Source of the DNA: UBA2040 sp002332715
Lineage (GTDB): Bacteria > Bacteroidota > Bacteroidia > Flavobacteriales_D > Crocinitomicaceae
Assembly (NCBI GenBank): GCA_029242295.1
Contig: JAQWUF010000017.1
Span: 1 to 12,464, forward strand
Direction: 5' to 3'
Length of the DNA: 12,464 bases
Within the stretch, counting starts at the first letter, position 1. The number at the start of each line of letters is the position of its first letter. The notes under the pieces were generated by a model. The model worked only from the letters and a program-made list of their open reading frames with translations, was not told where the DNA came from and ran no database searches. The position numbers were made by a program, and so were the translations under genes. This document shows positions 1 to 7,069 of the stretch, piece by piece.

Positions 1-74
1 TAAAAAGTAACATTTTTTAGAGTAGACCCCCTTAAAATGATGTACATTTACCAAAACTCTTATAAAAACAAGAA

Positions 75-2261
75 ATGGCGACAAAAAGAATGCAAGCGTA
101 TCAAGATGTGATGAGTAGAACCTCTCGCAAACTTCAAATTGATGGTAAAATATCAGAAGTATTTGGTGAAAACGTATTTCATGTAGAAATAATGCGTGAA
201 TATTTGCCAAGTGAGGCGTACAAGTCCATGATGGAATCTATTCAAAGCGGAACTCGATTGGATAGAAAAATTGCAGATCAAGTAGCATCTGCTATGAAAG
301 ATTGGGCAATCACCAAAGGTGCAACTCATTACACGCACTGGTTTCAGCCATTAACAGGTTCAACAGCTGAGAAACACGATGCTTTCTTTAAACCAGTAGG
401 ACCAGGAAGAGCAATTGAACGATTTGATGGAGATTTATTAGTGCAACAGGAGCCAGATGCATCTTCTTTTCCGAATGGAGGAATAAGAAATACATTTGAA
501 GCTCGTGGATATACCGCTTGGGATCCATCTTCTCCGGCTTTTGTAATTAGTAAAACACTTTGTATACCAACGATATTTATTTCCTACACTGGAGAGGCAT
601 TAGATTATAAAATGCCTTTATTGAAAGCTTTGCATGCAGTAGATGAGGCTGCAACTGAAGTTTGTCAATTGTTTGATAAAAATGTGGTAAAAGTTCACGC
701 TACATTGGGATGGGAACAAGAATATTTTTTAATTGATTCCGCTTTATATAATGCACGTCCCGATATCATGATGACGGGTAGAGCACTTTTTGGCCATGCT
801 CCGGCAAAAGGACAACAGTTGGACGATCATTACTTTGGTTCAATTCCGGAAAGAGCGACCGATTTTATGCGCGAGTTCGAATACGAATCTATCCGTTTGG
901 GCATTCCAGTAACGACACGTCACAATGAGGTGGCACCAAATCAATTTGAGTGTGCGCCTATTTTCGAAGAATGTAATTTAGCAAACGACCACAACCTTTT
1001 GTTAATGGACATTATGGAGAAAGTGGCCAGAAAACATAATTTTCATGTTTTATTGCACGAGAAACCATTTGCAGGAGTGAACGGTTCAGGAAAACACAAC
1101 AACTGGGCATTAGCAACAGATACAGGTGTAAACTTGATGGCACCAGGAAAGAATCCGAAGTCAAATCTTCAGTTTTTAACATTTTTCGTTAACACAATCA
1201 AAGCGTTGCATGACAACGCCGATTTACTTCGAGCTTGTATTGCAGGTGCAGGAAATGATCACCGTTTAGGAGCCAACGAAGCACCTCCGGCAATTATTTC
1301 GGCCTTTATTGGTTCGCAATTGACTGAAGCTTTGGATAATCTTGAAAAAAACGTCAAAGCTGGTAAAATGACTCCTGAAGAGAAAACGGAGTTGAAATTG
1401 AACATTGGCAAGATTCCACAAATCATATTAGATAATACAGATCGTAACAGAACTTCACCTTTTGCATTTACGGGAAATAAATTTGAATTCCGTGCAGTAG
1501 GTTCATCTGCCAATTGTGCTTCGGCAATGATCGTTTTGAATACCATCATGGCGAATCAGCTAAAATTGTACAAAAAAGCAGTAGATGCTAGAATCGCTAA
1601 GGGCGAAGGCAAAGATGAAGCCATTATCAAAGAATTACAAGTTGCAATCACAGCCTCAAAAAAGATTCGTTTCGAAGGAAATGGATATAGTGAGGAATGG
1701 GTGAAAGAAGCGAAGAGACGTGGTTTGTCTAATTTGAAAGACACGCCAAGTGCATTGAAAGTCTGGGGAGATAAAAAAGTATCCCAATTGTTCGATGATC
1801 TGGGGGTTTTAACTCCGCGAGAATTACATGCTCGCCAAGAAATCGAATATGAAGTATACATTTACAAAATTCAAATTGAAGCTCGATTGATGGGCGATTT
1901 GGCTTTGAATCATATTTTACCCGCAGTTATTGATTACCAAAACAAGTTATTGATCAATGTGCAAGGTATGTTTGACGTACTTGGTGACAAACAAGCAAAA
2001 GTCGCTTGTGATGCACAATTGGATTTATTGATGAGAACTTCACTTCATATGAATAAAATGAAGGATTCATGCGACAAGATGTTGGTCGATCGTAAAGACG
2101 CCAATAAAATTGAAGACATAGAGAAGAAAGCACGTGTATACTGTGATAAAGTAAAAGCGCACTTTGACGAAATCAGATATCATGCAGATAAATTAGAAAT
2201 CCTAGTTGACGATGAATCATGGCCTTTGCCTAAATTCAGAGAGATGCTTTGGACTAGATAA
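75..2261 (+). CDS. glnN: Type III glutamine synthetase
   Basis: Makes glutamine from glutamate, ammonia and ATP in the cytoplasm, the entry step of ammonia assimilation. At 728 residues it has the length of the GSIII family (about 730), far longer than GSI or GSII. Visible GSIII signatures are the N-terminal block ATHYTHWFQPLTGSTAEKHD (83-102), the active-site segment GWEQEYF (212-218), RHNEVAPNQFE (282-292), HEKPFAGVNGSGKHNNW (328-344), GANEAPPA (399-406) and NRTSPFAFTGNKFEFRAVG (458-476). The C-terminal third is helical and ends in a WPLPKFREMLWTR motif typical of the family. GSIII enzymes lack the adenylylation control known for enteric GSI, so control is probably transcriptional or allosteric (inference). 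The start has an A-rich leader and no clear Shine-Dalgarno, as usual in this phylum. It is a single-gene unit closed by a strong terminator. Confidence 0.97.
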   Translation: MATKRMQAYQDVMSRTSRKLQIDGKISEVFGENVFHVEIMREYLPSEAYKSMMESIQSGTRLDRKIADQVASAMKDWAITKGATHYTHWFQPLTGSTAEKHDAFFKPVGPGRAIERFDGDLLVQQEPDASSFPNGGIRNTFEARGYTAWDPSSPAFVISKTLCIPTIFISYTGEALDYKMPLLKALHAVDEAATEVCQLFDKNVVKVHATLGWEQEYFLIDSALYNARPDIMMTGRALFGHAPAKGQQLDDHYFGSIPERATDFMREFEYESIRLGIPVTTRHNEVAPNQFECAPIFEECNLANDHNLLLMDIMEKVARKHNFHVLLHEKPFAGVNGSGKHNNWALATDTGVNLMAPGKNPKSNLQFLTFFVNTIKALHDNADLLRACIAGAGNDHRLGANEAPPAIISAFIGSQLTEALDNLEKNVKAGKMTPEEKTELKLNIGKIPQIILDNTDRNRTSPFAFTGNKFEFRAVGSSANCASAMIVLNTIMANQLKLYKKAVDARIAKGEGKDEAIIKELQVAITASKKIRFEGNGYSEEWVKEAKRRGLSNLKDTPSALKVWGDKKVSQLFDDLGVLTPRELHARQEIEYEVYIYKIQIEARLMGDLALNHILPAVIDYQNKLLINVQGMFDVLGDKQAKVACDAQLDLLMRTSLHMNKMKDSCDKMLVDRKDANKIEDIEKKARVYCDKVKAHFDEIRYHADKLEILVDDESWPLPKFREMLWTR

Positions 2262-2280
2262 TTTACATTACAACCAATTC

Positions 2281-2314
2281 AAAACGGAGTTCTTTATGGA
2301 CTCCGTTTTTTTGT
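2281..2314 (+). terminator. Intrinsic terminator of glnN
   Basis: AAAACGGAGT (2281-2290) pairs perfectly with ACTCCGTTTT (2300-2309). The stem can extend inward by one G-U and one C-G pair, leaving the loop TTTAT. A T-rich run follows. It lies 20 nt after the glnN stop codon. Confidence 0.93.
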
Positions 2315-2324
2315 TTTTAATCTC

Positions 2325-2354
2325 TTGATGGTTTGTAATAATTTCCTAATTTTG
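2325..2354 (+). promoter_or_regulatory. Bacteroidota-type promoter of the response regulator gene
   Basis: A -33-like TTG (2325-2327) and a -7 box TAATTTTG (2347-2354, consensus TAnnTTTG) are separated by 19 nt, which fits the known phylum-specific sigma-A promoter. The start codon follows 27 nt after the -7 box, so the leader would be about 20 nt. It sits just after the glnN terminator, so the regulator gene is probably transcribed independently. Confidence 0.6.
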
Positions 2355-2381
2355 CCTTATCTAAAACAATTCTAAATAAGC

Positions 2382-3059
2382 ATGAAAGTCATAATTGCAG
2401 ATAACAACGATATCGTTCTAGTAGGTCTGCAAAGTATACTTCATGCAGAGATTGGAATTGATGTCGTTGGAGAGGCGAGAAGTGCCGACCAATTGTTCTC
2501 TATCCTTAAGCAATTCGAAACCGATATTGTTCTTATGGATTATACGGCCTTTGGTTTTGATATAGATGTTATCCCAAAGATTAAATCAAAATATCCCAAG
2601 GTGCATATTCTTGCAATTACACCGGAACAATCGGCTCAGACCTTGGTTCATGCTTTGCGCAGTGGTGTAATTTCTTATATCAAAAAAGATTGTGCTGTTG
2701 GAGAAATAGTTGATGCGGTGCGAGAAACGGGGAGAGGTTCTAAATTCTTTTGTGGACAGATTCTTGAAACAATAAAACAAGCTTCCATTGATGTAAATGA
2801 CATGGATTTGGATTCGTTTACTTGCGAACCCATATTATTGACAGAAAGAGAAAGCGAAATCATTGTTTTCATATCTGAAGGTTATACCAATGTGCAAATT
2901 GCTGAGAAATTATTTCTGAGCAGTCATACGGTCAATACTCATAGAAAGAATGTTATGGCAAAACTTGGTGTTAAAAACACGGCTGGAATTGTTATGTATG
3001 CCGTTAAAATGAATTTTATTAAACCGAACAAGTTCTTGTTTAGTTCCGAGGCGAATTAA
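2382..3059 (+). CDS. Orphan NarL/LuxR-type DNA-binding response regulator
   Basis: A two-domain cytoplasmic transcription regulator of 225 residues. Residues 1-120 form a CheY-like receiver with the likely phosphoacceptor D53 (VLMD), the switch residue T80 and the conserved lysine K102 (SYIKKD). Residues about 152-212 are a LuxR-type helix-turn-helix with the family pattern LTERESEII...GYTNVQIAEKL...SHTVNTHRKNVMAKLGV. A 30-residue linker joins them. The acidic pocket is reduced: where many receivers have DD, this has D7-N8. The usual MPxxxG stretch after the phosphoacceptor is replaced by YTAFGFDID. No histidine kinase lies in the window, so signal and targets are unknown. It has its own promoter and no partner gene in an operon. 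The domain assignment is secure; control of the adjacent glnN or pdh genes would be pure inference. Confidence 0.92.
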   Translation: MKVIIADNNDIVLVGLQSILHAEIGIDVVGEARSADQLFSILKQFETDIVLMDYTAFGFDIDVIPKIKSKYPKVHILAITPEQSAQTLVHALRSGVISYIKKDCAVGEIVDAVRETGRGSKFFCGQILETIKQASIDVNDMDLDSFTCEPILLTERESEIIVFISEGYTNVQIAEKLFLSSHTVNTHRKNVMAKLGVKNTAGIVMYAVKMNFIKPNKFLFSSEAN

Positions 3060-3407
3060 TTTCCTGATCGTTTTCCTTAGCCAGATAGGTAAAAATCAGA
3101 AAGAGGACAAAAAATTTTCCAGATGAAGAAGAGGTAATAAATCTAATGCGTGATGGTTAAGCGGAATATTAGCATACTGATAATCAGTGCCGATAGCATT
3201 GCCAAGCGAGTTGTAAACCGATTCGGTATCATCTTTACTTTTGTGTTATTTTGTTAACGATAACTATCAGTTCAAGGTGCTATTTTATTTGTTTTTGAGG
3301 GATTCAATTGAACGATGATTTTAATAACATCGAATTCTTAAAATCTCTTGAAAAAAAAGTAGAATCTTCTTGTTATATTTGTCCGTAGAATAAAAATTCA
3401 GGTAGAG
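3060..3407. other. 348-base gap upstream of pdhA, no convincing gene
   Basis: No full reading frame with a start codon is convincing here, and I see no tRNA-like fold. It holds short palindromes: ACTGATAATCAGT (3176-3188), ACCGATTCGGT (3217-3227), GTTAAC (3253-3258) and TTCAATTGAA (3303-3312). Its right end carries the likely pdhA promoter. On the minus strand a stop-to-stop frame runs from 3245 to 3096 without any ATG or GTG, which may be chance or a gene remnant. No clear T-tailed hairpin follows the response regulator gene. Confidence 0.5.
3374..3381 (+). promoter_or_regulatory. Probable -7 box of the pdhA-pdhC promoter
   Basis: TATATTTG matches the Bacteroidota -7 consensus TAnnTTTG exactly and is the same octamer found before the HU and THX genes. 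The nearest upstream TTG (3348-3350) is 23 nt away, longer than the usual 18-20, so the -33 element is uncertain. Transcription would start near 3388, about 20 nt before the ATG at 3408. Confidence 0.55.
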
Positions 3408-4460
3408 ATGGCAACCAAAGCTCCAAAAAGCCCCAAGGCGACTAAAATGAAAAATAAAGACGCGAAAGGGACGAAATTTTCGAAAGAAACATATTTGAAA
3501 TGGTATAAAGACATGTTGTTGATCCGCAAGTTTGAGGAGAAAACAGGTCAATTATATATACAACAAAAGTTTGGTGGATTTTGCCACTTGTATATAGGAC
3601 AAGAAGCTATCGTGGCAGGTACTGCAAGCGCTTGCGTCAAAGGCGATAAACACATGACGGCTTACCGAGATCATGCGCATCCAATAGCTTTGGGAACTGA
3701 TCCTAGAATATTAATGGCTGAACTTTACGGACGATCTACTGGTTGTTCCAAAGGGAAAGGTGGTTCAATGCACTTTTTCGATAAGGAAGTTGGTTTCATG
3801 GGCGGTCACGGAATCGTTGGCGCTCAAATAGCGATGGGAGCAGGTGTTGGCTTTGCTGAGAAATATTCCGGAAGTAAAAACGTTGCTGTCGTTTCAATGG
3901 GAGATGGTGCTGTTCGTCAAGGAGCATTGCACGAAACATTCAACATGGCCATGCTTTGGAAATTACCGATTGTATTTATTATCGAAAATAATAATTATGC
4001 AATGGGAACGTCTGTTCAACGTACTACAAATGTGCAAGATTTATCAAAAATTGGGGTGTCATATGAAATGCCATCGAAGGTGGTGAACGGTATGCGACCT
4101 GAATCAGTTCATGAAGCTATTGCTGAAGCAGCTGAAAGAGGACGAAAAGGTGACGGTCCAACATTATTAGATATAAGAACATATCGATATAAAGGGCATT
4201 CGATGTCAGATCCTCAAAAATATCGTTCGAAAGAAGAGGTTACTGAATGGCAGGAACAAGACCCAATTGAACATTGTTTGCGTGTTATTCAAGACAACAA
4301 ATGGATGACGGCGAAACAAATTGAAGAAGTTTCAGATTGGGTGAAAAAGGAAGTAGACGAATCGGTGAAGTTTGCTGAGGACTCTCCGTATCCAGAAGGA
4401 AAAGATTTGTACGACGATATCTACAAAGAACCAGATTATCCTTATATAGTTGAATATTAA
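3408..4460 (+). CDS. pdhA: Pyruvate dehydrogenase E1 component, alpha subunit
   Basis: Thiamine-diphosphate-dependent alpha subunit of the E1 heterotetramer, which decarboxylates pyruvate and transfers the acetyl group to the lipoyl arm of E2. The 350 residues show the ThDP motif GDG (165-167) running to ENNNY (193-197), the conserved HGIVGAQIAMGAG segment (134-146), and the phosphorylation-loop-like YRYKGHSMSDP (259-269). The first 23 residues are an extra Lys/Ala/Thr-rich stretch before the family core begins at about F24-K26. ATG at 3408 is preferred because it lies about 20 nt after the inferred transcription start and has a weak AGG seven nt upstream. An in-frame ATG at 3447 would remove half of the extension. 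pdhC follows after 20 nt, so the two are co-transcribed. The beta subunit gene is not next door, so E1 beta must be encoded elsewhere. Confidence 0.96.
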   Translation: MATKAPKSPKATKMKNKDAKGTKFSKETYLKWYKDMLLIRKFEEKTGQLYIQQKFGGFCHLYIGQEAIVAGTASACVKGDKHMTAYRDHAHPIALGTDPRILMAELYGRSTGCSKGKGGSMHFFDKEVGFMGGHGIVGAQIAMGAGVGFAEKYSGSKNVAVVSMGDGAVRQGALHETFNMAMLWKLPIVFIIENNNYAMGTSVQRTTNVQDLSKIGVSYEMPSKVVNGMRPESVHEAIAEAAERGRKGDGPTLLDIRTYRYKGHSMSDPQKYRSKEEVTEWQEQDPIEHCLRVIQDNKWMTAKQIEEVSDWVKKEVDESVKFAEDSPYPEGKDLYDDIYKEPDYPYIVEY

Positions 4461-4480
4461 TCAAGTTAGAAGAAATTAGA

Positions 4481-5743
4481 ATGGCTGAAATTATATACAT
4501 GCCCAAATTGAGCGACACCATGACAGAAGGTGTTGTTGCGGAATGGTCTAAAAAAGTTGGAGATTCTGTGGCTTCCGGAGAAGTTTTGGCGGAAATAGAA
4601 ACCGACAAAGCAACTATGGAGTTTGAATCTTTTTACGATGGTGTTTTATTGCACATAGGTGTCGAAAAAGGTCAAGGTGCCCCAGTAAATTCTGTTTTAG
4701 CAATTATCGGCGAAAAAGGTGAGGATGTAAAAAAGATTCTAGCCAACGCTACTCCAGATGGTGATGCGCCAAAAGTTGAAGAAGCTCCTAAAACGGAAGA
4801 AGTTAAAGCAGAACCAACTCCAGTAACAGTTGCAGAAAAACCTGTTGTTCAAGTTTCAGTGCCAAAACTAGTCTTTTCCGATTCAAGTGCAAACGGCCGT
4901 ATTTTAGCGAGTCCATTAGCGAAGAAATTAGCAGAAGAAAAAGGAATTGATATTAGTCAAGTTCAAGGAACGGGAGAAGGTGGAAGAATTGTAAAAGCAG
5001 ATGTTGATCACTACGTGCCTTACGCAGGTGCTAGTAGACGAGGTTTTTCAGTAGTTAGCGCAGAAAATTATACAGATGAGCCAATTTCTCAAATGCGTAA
5101 AACAATTGCGCGTAGATTGGCAGAAAGTAAGTTTACAGCGCCGCACTTTTATTTAAATTTAGAAATAGACATGGACAATGCTATTTCAGCTAGAAAGCAA
5201 ATGAATGCTTCTGGCGAAGTGAAAATCTCATTCAATGATATGGTGGTTAAAGCGGTTGCAATGTCGCTTAGAGAGCACCCGAATGTGAATAGTGCTTGGT
5301 TAGGTGACGTCATCCGTCGAAATCAACATGTGCACATTGGTGTTGCTGTTGCCGTTGAAGACGGATTACTCGTTCCTGTTGTGCGTTTTGCAGATTCGAA
5401 AGGATTTGCCCAGATAGGTGATGAGGTTCGAGAATTGGCAAAGAAAGCAAAAGATAAAAAACTTCAACCAGCTGAATGGGAGGGGAATACATTCACAATT
5501 TCTAATTTAGGAATGTTTGGAATTGACTCGTTCACAGCGATTGTTAATCCACCAGATGCATGCATTATGGCAATAGGTGGAATTAAAGAAGTTCCAGTTG
5601 TTCGCGAGGGACAAATTGTACCAGGAAACGTTATGATGGTTACCTTGTCATGTGATCATAGAGTAGTCGATGGAGCAACGGGCGCTGGCTTCCTTCAGAC
5701 TTTCAAAACGTACATGGAAAATCCAGTTACGATGTTGATTTAA
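4481..5743 (+). CDS. pdhC: Dihydrolipoamide acetyltransferase, E2 of pyruvate dehydrogenase
   Basis: Core acyltransferase of the pyruvate dehydrogenase complex, passing the acetyl group from lipoyl-lysine to CoA. The 420 residues show three parts. One N-terminal lipoyl domain (about 2-78) has the modified lysine K43 in IETDKATMEFES. A Pro/Ala/Glu/Lys-rich flexible linker (about 92-130) follows. The peripheral-subunit-binding domain (about 139-178) reads ILASPLAKKLAEEKGID then GTGEGGRIVKADV. The catalytic domain begins at about 198 and carries the active-site motif SCDHRVVDGATGAGFL (390-405), with H393 as the catalytic histidine and D397 beside it. Only one lipoyl domain is present. The adjacent pdhA identifies the substrate as pyruvate rather than 2-oxoglutarate. 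A shared hairpin terminator follows. Confidence 0.96.
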   Translation: MAEIIYMPKLSDTMTEGVVAEWSKKVGDSVASGEVLAEIETDKATMEFESFYDGVLLHIGVEKGQGAPVNSVLAIIGEKGEDVKKILANATPDGDAPKVEEAPKTEEVKAEPTPVTVAEKPVVQVSVPKLVFSDSSANGRILASPLAKKLAEEKGIDISQVQGTGEGGRIVKADVDHYVPYAGASRRGFSVVSAENYTDEPISQMRKTIARRLAESKFTAPHFYLNLEIDMDNAISARKQMNASGEVKISFNDMVVKAVAMSLREHPNVNSAWLGDVIRRNQHVHIGVAVAVEDGLLVPVVRFADSKGFAQIGDEVRELAKKAKDKKLQPAEWEGNTFTISNLGMFGIDSFTAIVNPPDACIMAIGGIKEVPVVREGQIVPGNVMMVTLSCDHRVVDGATGAGFLQTFKTYMENPVTMLI

Positions 5744-5765
5744 GAAAATAGAATTGTTAAAATAC

Positions 5766-5794
5766 AAAGCCGGGTTTTTACTCGGCTTTTTTTA
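5766..5794 (+). terminator. Terminator of pdhA-pdhC, probably bidirectional
   Basis: AAAGCCGGG (5766-5774) pairs with CTCGGCTTT (5781-5789) with one G-U pair and a six-base loop, followed by a T-run. In the minus direction the same stem is followed by TTTGTATTTT, so it can also end the convergent serC operon, whose last gene stops at 5805. Confidence 0.88.
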
Positions 5795-5804
5795 TGGAAA
5801 CGAA

Positions 5805-6413
5805 TTAATGTTCTTGATGATAAATGGGTGTTTTTTCGCCAGCATTCACTTCTACTTCCAAAGTGTTTTCAGAAGGAGGGATGGGACATGAATATCGGTG
5901 AGAGTATGCGCAATAGGGATTATAACATTGATTAAAGTCAATTTCTAGGACTGTATCTTTTTTATGAATGTAGGTGTCAATATATCGCCCGCCTCCATAT
6001 GTCGTTATACCAGAAGTCTCGTCTCGAAATGGGATGAAAAAGTAGTTTTTAAACCCTTTCTTTTTGCGTAATTCCATGTTTTGGTAAACTGTTAATCTGT
6101 ATTCTAGACTATTGATGGAAAAAGTGATATATCCGAATCTGCGATATATAGGTTCTCGCTCTGTGGAAGTTGGCATTTTAAATTTTTTCCCTTTGTCTAT
6201 GGTCCAAGTTGCTTTAATTCGAAAGTTGGTGTCCACATCGAAGTAATCGACACTTTTGAAATCTTTCAGATCGGCGGGAGTTAAAACTCCACCTTCAGCG
6301 TCTTGAAGGTGTTCTTGCTTTATTTTTCGCTCTTGCCGAAGAGAATCAATATATTTATCTTGTCCAAAACCATCGGAGGATATAAAAATTAAAAGAAGTA
6401 AAATAGCTCTCAT
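5805..6413 (-). CDS. Exported DUF1684 family protein
   Basis: A 202-residue protein of unknown function, recognised as DUF1684 by its C-terminal half: FIPFRDETSG (126-135), TYGGGRYID (138-146), then DFNQCYNPYCAY (159-170), YSCPIPPSEN (174-183) and VEVNAGEK (187-194). A short N-terminal signal sequence is visible (MR, then a hydrophobic run to about residue 12, then SSDGFG before Q18). There is no lipobox cysteine, so signal peptidase I cleavage near G17-Q18 and a periplasmic location are likely. Cysteines 163, 168 and 176 cluster in the signature and could bind metal or form disulfides (inference). The start codon overlaps the yggS stop as ATGA, so translation is coupled. It is the last gene of the serine operon. 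The family assignment is from memory of its motifs; the biochemical role is not known to me. Confidence 0.88.
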   Translation of the reverse strand: MRAILLLLIFISSDGFGQDKYIDSLRQERKIKQEHLQDAEGGVLTPADLKDFKSVDYFDVDTNFRIKATWTIDKGKKFKMPTSTEREPIYRRFGYITFSINSLEYRLTVYQNMELRKKKGFKNYFFIPFRDETSGITTYGGGRYIDTYIHKKDTVLEIDFNQCYNPYCAYSHRYSCPIPPSENTLEVEVNAGEKTPIYHQEH

Positions 6414-7069
6414 CTTACTCCAAATAGTTTACTTCCTATCCTAACCATAGTACTGCCTTGTTCAATAGCTAATTCGTAATCTCCACTCATGCCCATAGAG
6501 ATTTCTTTGAAATTATCATTGAACTTAAAATAATGACTTTTTATTACATTGAAGTAACTGTCCAAAGTCTGAAATTCATCGCGAATTTGGTCTTTATTGT
6601 CAACAAAACTGGCCATTCCCATTACACCAATGATAGAAATGTTTCTCATTTCAACAAAGGTTTTCGATTCAAGGATTTCTTGCGCTTCTTCGAAATTCAA
6701 TCCGTATTTCGAATCTTCTTGCGCAATATGAAACTGAAGTAAACAAGATATGACTCTATTGTTCTTGATGGCTTCCTTATTGATTTCTTTCAATAATTTC
6801 AAGCTGTCTACAGCGTGAATCAAATGGACGAAAGGAGCTATGTACTTTACCTTGTTTGTTTGTAGATGGCCGATTAAATGCCAACGAATGTCTTTTGGAA
6901 GTTTTTCGTATTTGTCCACCAATTCTTGAACCTTGTTTTCACCAAAATCTCTTTGTCCTAGATTGTATTTTGATTGAATGTCTTCCTCTGGTTTTGTTTT
7001 AGAAACAGCAATCAGAGTCACATTCTCAGGCAAGCTTTTTACAAATTCAATAAAATCTACATCTTTCAT
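6410..7069 (-). CDS. yggS: YggS/PROSC-family pyridoxal phosphate homeostasis protein
   Basis: A cytoplasmic single-domain PLP-binding protein (219 residues, normal for the family, about 220-235). It has the fold of the alanine racemase N-terminal barrel and no known enzyme activity; it buffers PLP supply. The PLP lysine is K24 in AVSKTKP. Other family marks are FGENKVQEL (42-50), WHLIGHLQTNK (63-73), and the C-terminal phosphate-binding block MGMSGDYELAIEQG then STMVRIGSKLFG. Its ATG overlaps the stop of the DUF1015 gene (ATGA), and its own stop overlaps the DUF1684 start in the same way. Presence in an operon with serC, a PLP enzyme, fits a role in cofactor supply, but this link is inference. 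Confidence 0.95.
   Translation of the reverse strand: MKDVDFIEFVKSLPENVTLIAVSKTKPEEDIQSKYNLGQRDFGENKVQELVDKYEKLPKDIRWHLIGHLQTNKVKYIAPFVHLIHAVDSLKLLKEINKEAIKNNRVISCLLQFHIAQEDSKYGLNFEEAQEILESKTFVEMRNISIIGVMGMASFVDNKDQIRDEFQTLDSYFNVIKSHYFKFNDNFKEISMGMSGDYELAIEQGSTMVRIGSKLFGVR

Noticed and set aside
43..50. TACATTTA as a possible glnN -7 box
   Set aside because: It lacks the final G of TAnnTTTG and has no TTG at the right distance; too weak to report as a promoter.
153..338. Minus-strand reading frame inside glnN
   Set aside because: It overlaps well-conserved GSIII coding sequence and shows no protein family feature of its own; a shadow frame.
1259..1861. Two minus-strand frames of about 100 codons inside glnN
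   Set aside because: Both lie opposite conserved GSIII motifs and have no plausible context or promoter; shadow frames.
3140..3240. Possible tRNA or structured RNA in the gap before pdhA
   Set aside because: No acceptor stem, anticodon arm or T-arm consensus can be assembled, and the palindromes have stems of only 4-6 bp.
4285..4608. Minus-strand frame across the pdhA-pdhC junction
   Set aside because: It covers the conserved C-terminus of PdhA and the lipoyl domain of PdhC; a shadow frame.
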